Assembly: GCF_030813235.1 (NCBI RefSeq)
Contig: NZ_JAUSUB010000005.1
Location: 62,001-126,000, forward strand
Direction of reading: 5' to 3'
Length of the DNA: 64,000 bases
Source: Cytobacillus purgationiresistens
Lineage (GTDB): Bacteria > Bacillota > Bacilli > Bacillales > Cytobacillaceae
Positions within the stretch are counted from its first letter, which is position 1; each line of letters begins with the position of its first letter. Shown piece after piece: positions 7,423 through 16,811 of this stretch. The notes beneath the pieces are model-generated. The model did not search any database. It was not told the origin of the DNA and saw nothing but the letters and a program-made list of their open reading frames with translations. The position numbers and the translations under genes were made by a program.

Positions 7423-8166
7423 TTATTCTTCATATATCATTTTTCTTGTCATTCCTCCATCAACGACTAAATTGATTCCAGTAACAAAATCATTCATCTG
7501 ATTAGTAAGGTAAAAACAAGCTCTTGCAATATCAGCTGGCGTCCCCACACGATTAGATGGGTGCTGGGCATGATCTTTCTTCCGCAGCTCCTCGTATCCG
7601 CTTGTTGCAATCCAGCCAGGTGAGATGGCATTCACAGTTATTTGCTCTTCTGATAATGAAATGGCAAGCGCATGTGTTAATGCAGTTATACCGCCTTTTG
7701 AAGCAGCATAAGCTTCTGTATCTCGTTCAGACATCATCGCTCTAGTTGAAGCGAGATTCACAATAGATCCGCCATGCTCATTCTCTTTCATATACTTAGC
7801 TGCTTCACGTGAAGCAAGGAAAACACTTCGAAGGTTTGTATTGATGATATCATCCCATTCTTCAATCGTTAATTCAAATAATGATTTCCATTTGGAAACG
7901 CCAGCATTATTAATCAGAATATCGATTCGCCCGAATGTTTGATATGCTTTTTTCATTAACGAATTGACGTCCGCTTCTTTCCTCACATCCGCTTCTATTG
8001 CGATGATAGATTGGCTGGAAAGAGATTTAGCCAACTTTTCCACAGCTTCAATGTTTACATCTGCCGCAACAACATTCGCGCCTGCATTGGCATAAGCTTC
8101 CGCTACCCTTTTTCCTATTCCATTCCCTGCTCCAGTGATAATGACCGTTTGATTTATGAAATCCAT
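7423..8166 (-). CDS. SDR-family NAD(P)-dependent oxidoreductase
   Basis: A 247-residue classical short-chain dehydrogenase. The Rossmann motif ITGAGNGIGKRVAEAYA, the NNAG motif (ILINNAGVSKWKS), and the active-site SIVNLAS...YAASKGG (Ser, Tyr, Lys) are complete, and the C-terminal GINLVVDGGM is typical. Proteins of this kind reduce or oxidise hydroxy/keto groups of many substrates, including 3-oxoacyl thioesters. It is monocistronic by its terminator, but lies next to the paa operon and could replace the PaaH 3-hydroxyadipyl-CoA dehydrogenase step; that link is only positional. Confidence 0.88.
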   Translation of the reverse strand: MDFINQTVIITGAGNGIGKRVAEAYANAGANVVAADVNIEAVEKLAKSLSSQSIIAIEADVRKEADVNSLMKKAYQTFGRIDILINNAGVSKWKSLFELTIEEWDDIINTNLRSVFLASREAAKYMKENEHGGSIVNLASTRAMMSERDTEAYAASKGGITALTHALAISLSEEQITVNAISPGWIATSGYEELRKKDHAQHPSNRVGTPADIARACFYLTNQMNDFVTGINLVVDGGMTRKMIYEE

Positions 8167-8232
8167 CTATCTAACTCCTTAATCAGTCTTTTTTCTTTTC
8201 ATTGTAAAATGAAGACTGAGTGATGCGCAAAC

Positions 8233-11200
8233 TTATTGCCACTCTTTAAATTTAGTTTTCATCTGCTTCTTAATTTTTACAAGTGGAGACTCTTCCCCTT
8301 TCGCTGATTTTTGTTTATTCCATTCATAATAGCTTGCAACTGCAATAAGTATGGACCCGCCAATTAGCAAATAAGTCCACCACGGCAGATTTCCCCAATA
8401 TGGTCTTGCCTGCAAGAGCACGTTTAATAATAGCACCACTGCCCCGACAAAAAAGTAAGATTTCAAGCGATAATATACTCCAGCTAGCATTGATACTAAT
8501 GTTAATGTGCCTAGTATCAGCGCATCATAGACTGTATTGCTAGCTAATGCATCCTGTATGAATGAAAGAGATACAATGGAGAGCACACCCCATTCCAAAT
8601 ACGTAAGATTCGTCTTAAACTTACCTTGTAAAATAAAACGACTAAAGAGAATAACGCCTACTAAAGGAAGCATATAGGCTTCTCGCTCCATCAAATTTGG
8701 TATATTCATTTCATATATCCATGCATAATACGGTTGGAGAAGGTAGATGCCTGCACTAATGGATGGAATCCAAACTACATTACTTTTCACTCTCTTCCGC
8801 TGCAGCCAGAATAATAATGTAATTAGACTCCCAGGGACAATCTTGCTCCACATATCATCTGTTTGATAAGCATACAAAGAAAGTAAAAATAAAAATGAAA
8901 AAACTGTGTAAATATCTAAAGAGAATCTCTTATTGTCAAAACCATATAAAGATTTTAATAAAAATGATCCCGCAACCGCTAAGCTGGCAGCCATTAGGAC
9001 AATGAATAGATAGGATATTTCAGCGGATACCCAATTGGCAAAAAGATAATAATGGGTAGAGAATAGAATCAGCAATAATGGTATGGCACCTAGTATTATT
9101 TTATTTCTCCAATGAAGAAAAACAGTTAAACCAAGTGCATAACCTAAAGTAGGAATCCATTCCAATAATCTAAATGGATATTGGTAGAGAAAAGCTATCA
9201 CACCTGCGAGCGACCATGGAATGAGAAAGAGCGCATTCCGGTTCTTCTCAATTTCTCCGCCATAACACCAATTAACGAATACCAGAATACTGATAATTAA
9301 AAACGCATAATGATTGTAATTACCGTAAAAGAAGTAATCTATTATAGTTGCGAAAAACATAAAACCTGATAAGAATGAACCATATACAAACAGCTTAATA
9401 TATATCTCTGCCTTTACATACTTAGCTGACAGCCAATAAACAAAGATTGCGCATATAAAGCTAAATAGTGAGAGATTTCCTTCATTCAATAAAGTAATCA
9501 AAAGGGCAATCGGAAGAAATAAGTGACCTGCAATTGCATAGCTTTTGGAGAACGCTTCATCTTTATTAAAGAAGGAATAAGCTACGATAAAAAGTAAGAA
9601 AGATCCTAATGGATACATAATCTTTGTAAAGTATTCAGGTATCAGCAGCTGCACATGAAACGCATTTAAAGTGAATAAATAGCCAAGTAAGAAAACAGCG
9701 GCAGATAGATAAGGAATCCATTTTCTTTTTGTCATAGAGTATAGACCTGCATATACAATCGAACCCATAATAAACGTAAGCGGCCTAACAGCTAAATGAA
9801 CAGATAAAAGCAAGGATGTAATCACTGCAAGAGAGTAAAAACCTTGAGCTACAAAGAAAACCTGTTTACTAATGTCCAAAAACGCATATTTTCTACAAAT
9901 ATAATAAAATAATAAAAGAACAGCACTTCCCATCATTATGCTTATTGTTAAACCAAGATTTTCATTGTAGAATAACCAATTTGCGTTCATCTCTTCTCCG
10001 ACCATTAAAAATGCCAATCCAAGAAAAAGCGGAATCAGCCATGGTGCGCTTTTCTTATAGAAGCGTCGTTTGTCAACCAGATAAAGCGCTACAAATATAC
10101 CTGATAACATGAGAAACATCACACCAGACTGAAAATGCTCAAAAAAGCTTAATGAAGTCGATATTGTTAACAGCATAATCACGAGTCCTACATCTCTTGA
10201 GCTGCTCACAATTGAATGAAAGATTTGCTGCTTTAACGAAAAGCCGAATACAAGATGAATCACCAATCCAATCATAAAGATTGGCAGATAAAGATCAGTA
10301 AACCTAAAGAACTGGTCAATAATTAAAATGATCTCATAAAGAAAAAACGCTAGAAATATAGGTGTGAAATAAGCAAATAACTGCGATTTCATCTTATAAG
10401 TCAGATAGAAAAATTGACCTGCAACAAGTAGGAAAGCGCATAAAAGAGAATAAGATGGCACAGTTACAGTTGGCAGTAAATTCATCAGACTGATATAGAT
10501 AAATGCCAAGCATGAAACTGCTGCACTCGTCATCCGAAACACCTTAACCCAATATGCTTCTTCCTTCATCATTTGCGGTACCGCTAAAAAGCCAATCCCC
10601 ACTATTACATACATAATCGGACCAATCGACTGCATGAAAGAATGTTGTATTAATTGATAGGCACCATAGACAATGAGTAGTGTGAAGGCAAAATGAAACT
10701 CCTTTTTATCAGTAACATAAACAAGCGCTAGAAATACAAATGCCGCGACTAATAAATTTATACTATTAAGGATAGGACTATCGAAAAATACGAGCATCAA
10801 GACAGTTGTAAGAGTCAGCTGGATTGGAACAAAGTATTTTAGCTCTTTTATAAAAAGAGTGAAGTTCATGCTTTTTTTCACTCTATGATAAAAAGCAACC
10901 AGCAAAATACTAAAAATAGTCATCCCCAGGTAAAAGCTATCGTGTTCTACTTTAAATATTGCAAGAAAGTATCCTGCAAAGAAAGTTAAAGTTATATATG
11001 TAATCCAAGTAAATAATCTAGAATTTAATTTGTTTGCAAAAAGATAATATATTGGAACAAGTACCAGGCTGCCAGCCGCTCCCAAAATATAACGCCCTTC
11101 CCCATAAAAAGAAAAATACGGTCCCATCAGTTTAAACCACGCAATGGAGAGGATAAAAATAGGTAAAAACAAGCTGCCTAGAACGAAAAACGCAACCGAA

Positions 11201-11646
11201 GTTTTCTTAATTTTCAGAATCAAATGAGCGAACATAGCGATTGCATAAAACAGACCTGAAATCAGTGCGATGGAGCCACTTTTCATGATGTTTGACATAG
11301 AAGACCAATTACTGGTGGCAATATAAATTCCGCCAATCAGAAGCATAATCACACCTAAGTTTAAAAGCCAGGAAATATTTCTTTCACGCAGCTCTTCAGG
11401 AGAAAGCTTCTTCTTTGGCATGGCCTCCATCCATTCAGAATGCTTTTTTGTTCGTTCTTTTTTTGGTTGATCTTTAACAACCTGACTTGCTATTATCGCT
11501 CGTTCCACTTCCTTTACCTTCTGATCATCCATATAACGATCATATGCCTTTAACGTTGTTTCGTAATGATCTCTCGAAATATAATCGCCTTCCTTTAGCG
11601 CTGAAAGCTCTTTATGAAATATTTCCTGGGATTTATTGAATGACAT
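8233..11646 (-). CDS. Very large multi-spanning membrane protein, DUF2157-like, function unknown
   Basis: A 1,137-residue protein. The first about 90 residues are soluble and charged (FNKSQEIFHKELSALKEGDY; KKKLSPEELRERNISW); the rest is an almost continuous series of hydrophobic helices with short polar loops, by eye more than 25 spans. The segment NISWLLNLGVIMLLIGGIYI resembles the start of DUF2157/SCO7613-type membrane proteins of Bacillus. No catalytic motif was recognised. I start it at ATG 11646, seven bases after GAGGTG, rather than the upstream ATG at 11664, which has no ribosome binding site. A perfect palindrome overlaps its promoter. Confidence 0.82.
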   Translation of the reverse strand: MSFNKSQEIFHKELSALKEGDYISRDHYETTLKAYDRYMDDQKVKEVERAIIASQVVKDQPKKERTKKHSEWMEAMPKKKLSPEELRERNISWLLNLGVIMLLIGGIYIATSNWSSMSNIMKSGSIALISGLFYAIAMFAHLILKIKKTSVAFFVLGSLFLPIFILSIAWFKLMGPYFSFYGEGRYILGAAGSLVLVPIYYLFANKLNSRLFTWITYITLTFFAGYFLAIFKVEHDSFYLGMTIFSILLVAFYHRVKKSMNFTLFIKELKYFVPIQLTLTTVLMLVFFDSPILNSINLLVAAFVFLALVYVTDKKEFHFAFTLLIVYGAYQLIQHSFMQSIGPIMYVIVGIGFLAVPQMMKEEAYWVKVFRMTSAAVSCLAFIYISLMNLLPTVTVPSYSLLCAFLLVAGQFFYLTYKMKSQLFAYFTPIFLAFFLYEIILIIDQFFRFTDLYLPIFMIGLVIHLVFGFSLKQQIFHSIVSSSRDVGLVIMLLTISTSLSFFEHFQSGVMFLMLSGIFVALYLVDKRRFYKKSAPWLIPLFLGLAFLMVGEEMNANWLFYNENLGLTISIMMGSAVLLLFYYICRKYAFLDISKQVFFVAQGFYSLAVITSLLLSVHLAVRPLTFIMGSIVYAGLYSMTKRKWIPYLSAAVFLLGYLFTLNAFHVQLLIPEYFTKIMYPLGSFLLFIVAYSFFNKDEAFSKSYAIAGHLFLPIALLITLLNEGNLSLFSFICAIFVYWLSAKYVKAEIYIKLFVYGSFLSGFMFFATIIDYFFYGNYNHYAFLIISILVFVNWCYGGEIEKNRNALFLIPWSLAGVIAFLYQYPFRLLEWIPTLGYALGLTVFLHWRNKIILGAIPLLLILFSTHYYLFANWVSAEISYLFIVLMAASLAVAGSFLLKSLYGFDNKRFSLDIYTVFSFLFLLSLYAYQTDDMWSKIVPGSLITLLFWLQRKRVKSNVVWIPSISAGIYLLQPYYAWIYEMNIPNLMEREAYMLPLVGVILFSRFILQGKFKTNLTYLEWGVLSIVSLSFIQDALASNTVYDALILGTLTLVSMLAGVYYRLKSYFFVGAVVLLLNVLLQARPYWGNLPWWTYLLIGGSILIAVASYYEWNKQKSAKGEESPLVKIKKQMKTKFKEWQ

Positions 11647-11685
11647 CTGTTTCACCTCAATCATAATATATAAATCAATACTATA

Positions 11686-11701
11686 AGTGTAATATTACAC
11701 T
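11686..11701. promoter_or_regulatory. Perfect 16-bp palindromic operator over the -10 of the membrane protein gene
   Basis: AGTGTAATATTACACT is a perfect palindrome. It contains the -10 TAATAT of the predicted promoter for the large membrane protein and lies 40 bases upstream of its ATG. The cognate regulator is not evident in the window. Confidence 0.5.
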
Positions 11702-11720
11702 ACAATAAACTAAAAATCAA
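11692..11720 (-). promoter_or_regulatory. Sigma-A promoter of the large membrane protein gene
   Basis: On the minus strand TTGATT (11715-11720) and TAATAT (11692-11697) are spaced by 17 bases. Confidence 0.5.
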
Positions 11721-11784
11721 TAGCATTTGCATAATAATACCATCTGTTTATACGGTTGAGGCTTGCGGCTATCATTTAAACAAA

Positions 11785-11828
11785 CCAAAAAATAAGGTGT
11801 CACTAATGGAATTTCCACTTGTGACACC
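11785..11828 (-). terminator. Terminator of the lipase gene
   Basis: GGTGTCAC/GTGACACC forms an eight-base perfect stem around a 17-base loop; on the minus strand it is followed by TTATTTTTTGG. It lies about 110 bases after the lipase stop codon. Confidence 0.75.
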
Positions 11829-11935
11829 CCTGCTCGCAAATATAGAATCGCTTTTTTTCTTCGGTGGTTTTATTTGTTCTTTTTAATTAGATTTATTCCT
11901 CACTACTTAACTCTCATGCTCTTTCAATAGCCCAA

Positions 11936-13507
11936 TTATTTCTTCTCAATATATACAGAGCGAACGATTGTACGATTATATGTCTGCCCCTTATCATCCC
12001 CCCCCTTGATATCAATAGTCACGTTATAAACTCCAGATTGAGAAACATTTGGTAACTGACCAATGTAATTTGTTTGATTTAGATTCTGAATAGATACAGG
12101 CGATGAATATATTTTTCCGTTTTCATCCTTCATTTGGACACTAAAGGATAAGTTTTTCAATACAGGAACCGACAATGTGAACACAGCAGTATTCCCGGAT
12201 ACCATTCCAGCCATATCCATTTTAATTGGTGCTTTATCTTCGAATTGAACAGTTAAAAGATAAGCGTCCTGCTGCTCAGGTGTCAGCATACCGATTTTCC
12301 ATTCTCCTTGTTCTGTTTTAACATCTTTGAAGGTATGAATGGCTGCGCTATTAAAGAATGAAGTTTCTTCACCAGAAATCACAAAATTACTTTTGAACGT
12401 TTTTCCCGAGGGTGAAATAAGTTCAACCTTAGTATTTGGTGAAGCAGTTAATACACTTACCTGACCAAGTGAATCTTTACCCACGTAAAAACTTTCTTCC
12501 ACCCACTTATTTTGTCCTAAAGGGCCGCCATGAACATAATAGGAATCCTCTGTTGAAATCATTTCATTTTTTACTACAGAATCGCTATTGCTTGTTGTTA
12601 CGCCCGTTATTGAGGACGTACGAAGATGTGGTTCAATTCTTGAAAACACAGCGGAACCCATGCGGATACGGTCATGATCGAGGCTTGCGTCTGTGAACAA
12701 ATGCGCCCCATATGGTAATTTTGTACTCCAATCATTGACAAGGCCATCATTTACACCTTGAAATGACAAGTATTGTCCGCCCATCCATAAAGCAGATAGT
12801 GTCGGGCCTTTGTTTGTTCCAGCTACTGTATAGTATTTATTTTTGCGTGCACTAGAATGATTGTCGGTGACAGAACGGAAGTGAGCCATTTCACCGACTT
12901 GCAATGAGTAGGTACCGTCATCATTTTGTCCCAGCAAAGACCCGAGCCATCCAGCCCACCAGCTATAGGCCAAATCAGCTAAATGCGAGCCATGATGCGG
13001 AGAGCCGAGGGTGAACACTCTTCCGACATACTGATGTGCACCATAATGGACGAGCGCTGCTTGTGTATCAGGGCCACCTTTGCTATGTGCAATGATATTT
13101 ACCTTTTTCCCTCCAAAATGACTGTTGATATCAGCGAGTAGTGTGGCTAATAACTCACCATTTGCATACTGGGTTTCTGATCCGTTACCAGCGGCGTCAT
13201 AAAGCTGAACAAAGACTGTTTGATAGCCTGCCTCATACGCTTTTGTGTACATATCATTGACACCGTGATATTCTGTTTCGCCATACCAACTTGTAGAGCT
13301 GCCATTTTTTCCTTGGACAAAAACGATGGGAGGTTTATTAGGGTCATAATTAGGTGGGGTACTTCCAAGAAACCATTCACCAGGAGTAAAGGTCTCTCCT
13401 GGCGGTTTAAGTTTCCCAGTTGGTTCGAAATTCGTAGATGCTACGACCGGAGAAACAACCAACAAAAGCATGGTAAGAATAGAAATAATCGATACGATTT
13501 TCTTCAA
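11936..13507 (-). CDS. Secreted lipase/esterase with alpha/beta-hydrolase fold
   Basis: A 523-residue secreted protein. The N-terminus is a signal peptide (MKKIVSIISILTMLLLVV, then SPVVASTN with likely cleavage after VAS). The alpha/beta-hydrolase domain covers about residues 55-290: PPIVFVQGKNGSSTSW holds the oxyanion region and NIIAHSKGGPDTQAAL the nucleophile elbow with Ser in AHSKG; ASLDHDRI supplies a likely catalytic His. The lysine in AHSKG replaces the glutamine of the Geobacillus I.5 lipases. The C-terminal 200 residues look like beta-sandwich domains. It probably hydrolyses extracellular esters or lipids and thus supplies acids to the catabolic clusters. A near-perfect cre box sits in its leader. 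Confidence 0.88.
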   Translation of the reverse strand: MKKIVSIISILTMLLLVVSPVVASTNFEPTGKLKPPGETFTPGEWFLGSTPPNYDPNKPPIVFVQGKNGSSTSWYGETEYHGVNDMYTKAYEAGYQTVFVQLYDAAGNGSETQYANGELLATLLADINSHFGGKKVNIIAHSKGGPDTQAALVHYGAHQYVGRVFTLGSPHHGSHLADLAYSWWAGWLGSLLGQNDDGTYSLQVGEMAHFRSVTDNHSSARKNKYYTVAGTNKGPTLSALWMGGQYLSFQGVNDGLVNDWSTKLPYGAHLFTDASLDHDRIRMGSAVFSRIEPHLRTSSITGVTTSNSDSVVKNEMISTEDSYYVHGGPLGQNKWVEESFYVGKDSLGQVSVLTASPNTKVELISPSGKTFKSNFVISGEETSFFNSAAIHTFKDVKTEQGEWKIGMLTPEQQDAYLLTVQFEDKAPIKMDMAGMVSGNTAVFTLSVPVLKNLSFSVQMKDENGKIYSSPVSIQNLNQTNYIGQLPNVSQSGVYNVTIDIKGGDDKGQTYNRTIVRSVYIEKK

Positions 13508-13525
13508 ATAGATCTCCTCCTATTT

Positions 13526-13539
13526 AGAAAACGTTTACA
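13526..13539 (-). promoter_or_regulatory. cre box upstream of the lipase
   Basis: On the minus strand TGTAAACGTTTTCT matches every position of the cre consensus TGWAARCGYTWWCW. It lies just before the AGGAGG ribosome binding site, which suggests CcpA-mediated catabolite repression by roadblock or promoter occlusion. Confidence 0.7.
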
Positions 13540-13659
13540 TTTCACTCTTATTTCTTATGCTTACAAAAGGAAAATCCTTCCTCATATTATAAAACACATC
13601 TAAACAGCTATAAAAAGACAGAAAACATAAGTACAATAGCCTGTTATTTTTGACACAAA

Positions 13660-13710
13660 GAAAATCCCCCTTAGTTCAAAAGTCTACATAACATTTTTCG
13701 AACTAAGGAG
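13660..13710 (-). terminator. Terminator of helD
   Basis: CCTTAGTTC/GAACTAAGG is a nine-base perfect stem with a long loop, 17 bases after the helD stop codon; on the minus strand GGGGGATTTTC follows. Confidence 0.6.
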
Positions 13711-13726
13711 GATAGGTTAGGACAGA

Positions 13727-16015
13727 TTACCTTTTTAAACTTGTATATGACGTTGGGGATATAGATTTAATAAAAGGACTTAGTTCTCCTTTAGAAAAAA
13801 TAGTCAAGCGATGCATCGGTCGAGTACATGCTGTATAGAAGAGCTTTCGCTCGTACTCTTTCTCATACCCTGAGGAATCATAGATGATTACTGCATCAAA
13901 TTCAATCCCCTTAGCTAAGTAAGAAGGGATAATTAATACACCTGATTCGTAAGAAAGCGCATTTTTTTCGATGAGCTTAAGATCTTGTATTTGCTGATTA
14001 AGCTCATTATAAGCTTCCCTGCTCTCTTCAGCCGTTTTGCATATGATTGCGATCGTTTGATTCCCTTGGGTCTGAGCATCTATTATTTCATGCAGCATGG
14101 ATTGAATAAAAGTTTCCTGATTTGCACATTCAACAACCTTTGGTTTTTCACCTTCGCGATTGAATGACTCAATCTTTTCTCCATCTGCTATTAAATCTTT
14201 TGTAAATTCAACAATTTCCCTTGTGGAGCGATAACTCCTCATTAGCTTATAATTTTTTATATTTTCGTTTTCATAAATTGCTAATTTTGATAAAGAATGA
14301 AGATAAATCGCTTGATTCAGGTCACCTAATAAAGTCATTTTGCTATATGGATAAAGCTCTTGGATAAAAGCAAATTGAAATGATGAATAATCTTGAGCTT
14401 CATCGATGAAAATATGCCGAATAGCCGTATTCGACTTTTTCCCTCCGATATGATCCGTTAAATATAAATAGGGTGTGGCATCTTCATATGCCATCTTACC
14501 TTCTATCATATTTTGCAGTGTGAATTCCGCAATAATAGAACGGCATTCATTTGGCTGCTCTTTCATAAATAGATTGATAAATATCTCTTTAATATTTATA
14601 AACTGAAATCTTTTTATTTTTCTTTTTATTGGCTTAAACCTTTGACTGACGACCTTTTTCGAAAGGAAACGCTTCTCCAGGTCAAAATCATCGAAGCTAT
14701 CATCGTCACCTTTCTTTTTTTGCATTTCTTTGTAAACCTCTAAAAAGTCTTCCTTATCAAGCAGCTCTATTTCATTCTCCACCCAAAGCTTGCTTCTTTC
14801 TAATTTCTCATGTCTTCTGATCTCACCTAATAACCACTCTTGGATAAGTTGAATTCGATTTGGAATGGTAATTGATGGATCCATTGAATAAAACTGTTTA
14901 TATATATCTTTATTTTGGATAATTGCATTTCCTCTAAAAACAATATCTGTAAAAACAAGCCCTTCATTTGAAAGAGAAAGTAAATAATCATCAATCATTT
15001 TTTTATAATCCAATGAGGATTTATATTCTATATTTGCTCTTCTAACGTTAAAGGCGTGATCATCTTTTGTTGTAAGCAAAAATTCCATTTGATCAAACGG
15101 ATCCTCCACATCAAACTCTCCCGCCAACCGACTATTTAAATATTGTTGAAAGGTTGTTTGCTCCATGTTTTCTTCACCAAGCTCAGGTAAAACAGTTGAT
15201 ACATAGCTATTGAACAATGGATTAGGTGAAAAGAGCATAATATTATCTGAGTGGAGTGTCTCTCGATATCGATAAAGAAGAAATGCAGCTCTCTGCAGTG
15301 CAGCGGACGTTTTCCCGCTTCCTGCAACCCCTTGAACAACCACAATTTTATCGCGTTCATTGCGTATTATTTCATTTTGCTCTTTCTGAATTGTTGCAAC
15401 TATACTCTTCATTTGAGTATTTGCTTGATTTCCCAACACTTCTTGGAGAAGCTGATCACCGATTGTGAGTCCAGTATCGAACATACCTCCAATCACACCA
15501 TTTTTAATAATAAATTGTCGCTTTAATCTCATATCACCTTGTATTAAACCCGAGGGCGTAAGATATTCAGCACTGCCAGGAGAGTAGTCATAATATAAAC
15601 TTGATATCGGTGCGCGCCAATCATAGATTAGAAAGTTTTCATCCTCATTATCCATTAAAGAGGCAATGCCAATATAAATTGGTTCTAGTTCAGATTCCTC
15701 TTCTTCTTGAAAATCGATTCTTCCGAAATAAGGCGTATTTCTTAATTTAGTAAACGTGAGCAATTGTCGATCCAAAAGGCCTTTCCGTCTTTCTCTTTCG
15801 GCGAGCAATTCTGCTTGTTGTTTGATGCTAGTAAACGTTTCAACGATATCATCCGGTTCATCCAGGTTCATAGTCACATCATCCCAAAATTCCTTTTTAA
15901 TCTCTTGGACCTGTGATCCAACTTGCATTGTCTTGTTTATATAGCTAGCAGTTTTTCTGTCAATCTCATTAATTACTTCATTCACTCTCAGCTGCTCGTT
16001 TTGAATTTCGCTCAT
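13727..16015 (-). CDS. helD: HelD-type RNA polymerase recycling motor (superfamily 1 helicase-like)
   Basis: A 762-residue protein of the UvrD/Rep-like HelD family. HelD binds RNA polymerase and uses ATP hydrolysis to release it from nucleic acid. The N-terminal coiled-coil arm (residues 1-90), the conserved YFGRIDF and NFLIYDWRAPISSLYYDY, Walker A VVQGVAGSGKTSAALQRAA, Walker B IFIDEAQDYSSFQ, and helicase motif III/IV segments (LLGDLNQAIY; SYRSTREIVEF) and KGIEFDAVIIYD near the C-terminus are all present. Length agrees with Bacillus HelD (about 774). It is monocistronic by its terminator. Confidence 0.93.
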   Translation of the reverse strand: MSEIQNEQLRVNEVINEIDRKTASYINKTMQVGSQVQEIKKEFWDDVTMNLDEPDDIVETFTSIKQQAELLAERERRKGLLDRQLLTFTKLRNTPYFGRIDFQEEEESELEPIYIGIASLMDNEDENFLIYDWRAPISSLYYDYSPGSAEYLTPSGLIQGDMRLKRQFIIKNGVIGGMFDTGLTIGDQLLQEVLGNQANTQMKSIVATIQKEQNEIIRNERDKIVVVQGVAGSGKTSAALQRAAFLLYRYRETLHSDNIMLFSPNPLFNSYVSTVLPELGEENMEQTTFQQYLNSRLAGEFDVEDPFDQMEFLLTTKDDHAFNVRRANIEYKSSLDYKKMIDDYLLSLSNEGLVFTDIVFRGNAIIQNKDIYKQFYSMDPSITIPNRIQLIQEWLLGEIRRHEKLERSKLWVENEIELLDKEDFLEVYKEMQKKKGDDDSFDDFDLEKRFLSKKVVSQRFKPIKRKIKRFQFINIKEIFINLFMKEQPNECRSIIAEFTLQNMIEGKMAYEDATPYLYLTDHIGGKKSNTAIRHIFIDEAQDYSSFQFAFIQELYPYSKMTLLGDLNQAIYLHSLSKLAIYENENIKNYKLMRSYRSTREIVEFTKDLIADGEKIESFNREGEKPKVVECANQETFIQSMLHEIIDAQTQGNQTIAIICKTAEESREAYNELNQQIQDLKLIEKNALSYESGVLIIPSYLAKGIEFDAVIIYDSSGYEKEYERKLFYTACTRPMHRLTIFSKGELSPFIKSISPTSYTSLKR

Positions 16016-16178
16016 CCAATCACTCCCGGAAAAATTTTGGCCTTTTATTTGACACTCCGTAGTTTTTGTGTTAATGTTATAGTAGGGTAAAATTTTAACA
16101 CAATAAACAAACAGAGACCAATACTTATATTAGCATGATTTATTATATTTAACAAGCAATTTCTGCATCTACACGATT

Positions 16179-16210
16179 AGCATCTCTTCTAAGAGATGCT
16201 TTTTTATTTT
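16179..16210 (+). terminator. Orphan plus-strand terminator
   Basis: AGCATCTCTTCTAAGAGATGCT is a compact, perfect hairpin followed by TTTTTATTTT on the plus strand. No plus-strand gene precedes it; helD is transcribed in the opposite direction from 16015. It may end a short RNA starting near 16080-16100. Confidence 0.7.
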
Positions 16211-16216
16211 AGACGA

Positions 16217-16240
16217 GTGAAATATGCATCAATATTTCAC
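16217..16240. repeat. Inverted repeat GTGAAATAT/ATATTTCAC
   Basis: A perfect nine-base inverted repeat around a six-base loop. There is no U-tract, so it is not a terminator. It may be a protein-binding site left upstream of the decayed kinase gene that follows. Confidence 0.35.
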
Positions 16241-16272
16241 AACCATTTTATAACATATTCCTTAACTAAAAC

Positions 16273-16475
16273 ATGAAGAACAATTTATTTTAGGCATCGA
16301 CGGACTAAGTCGTTCAGGAATTCTACTTTATCCAAAAGGATATTCGAAACATTATATCAAAAGAATTTCATGTATGCCTATTCCATATAGACGATTATAT
16401 CGTCTCCCGAAAAAGAGGTTATCATCCATGCAATGAGGAAGGGTTGAATATTACTATGTTTATTGCACCTGAATT
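16273..16475 (+). pseudogene. Decayed P-loop (uridine-kinase-like) gene
   Basis: Three plus-strand frames together spell a broken kinase. ATG at 16273 is followed quickly by a stop; a shifted frame reads EEQFILGIDGLSRSG, the beginning of a Walker A motif as in uridine-kinase-like proteins (normally followed by KTT), and a third frame reads KEFHVCLFHIDDYIVSRKRGYH and NEEG, matching the FHIDDYIV...R.YHTG.EEW region of the same family. The Walker A lysine and much of the protein are lost. At least two frameshifts are visible. The rest to 16600 shows no clear coding remnant. Confidence 0.55.
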
Positions 16476-16599
16476 GAAGCTCCAATCTTTCAATCACTTA
16501 AGTTTAAGTGATTCCCCATGCCTTTCAATACAAGTTCATTCATCCGATCGATGACGACCATTTCGATTTAGCTTTTATCATTTAGTTAATTCCTTAAGA

Positions 16600-16647
16600 T
16601 ATTAAAAATCCCAATCTCTCATTGATCTATTTGAGAAATCGGGATTT
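16600..16647 (-). terminator. Terminator downstream of the CoA-disulfide-reductase-like gene
   Basis: AAATCCC/GGGATTT with further internal pairing (TCTC/GAGA) forms a hairpin; on the minus strand TTTTTAATAT follows. Between it and the flavoprotein gene, 16654-16811 is an open minus-strand frame with the stretch VSGEAEGTIIYEWKG, possibly a lost beta-domain remnant, but without a start codon. Confidence 0.5.
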
Positions 16648-16811
16648 AATTATTCAATCAATTCGCCTGTTGGTCCTAAGACTAGCTACTCCCTTCCATT
16701 CATAAATAATCGTACCTTCCGCCTCACCACTAACCTTCCAAATACCGACAGTTTTTCTTGAAACAGGATGTAATGAATTGAAAGGACTGGAGACCTTAAG
16801 TTTACTTGTAT

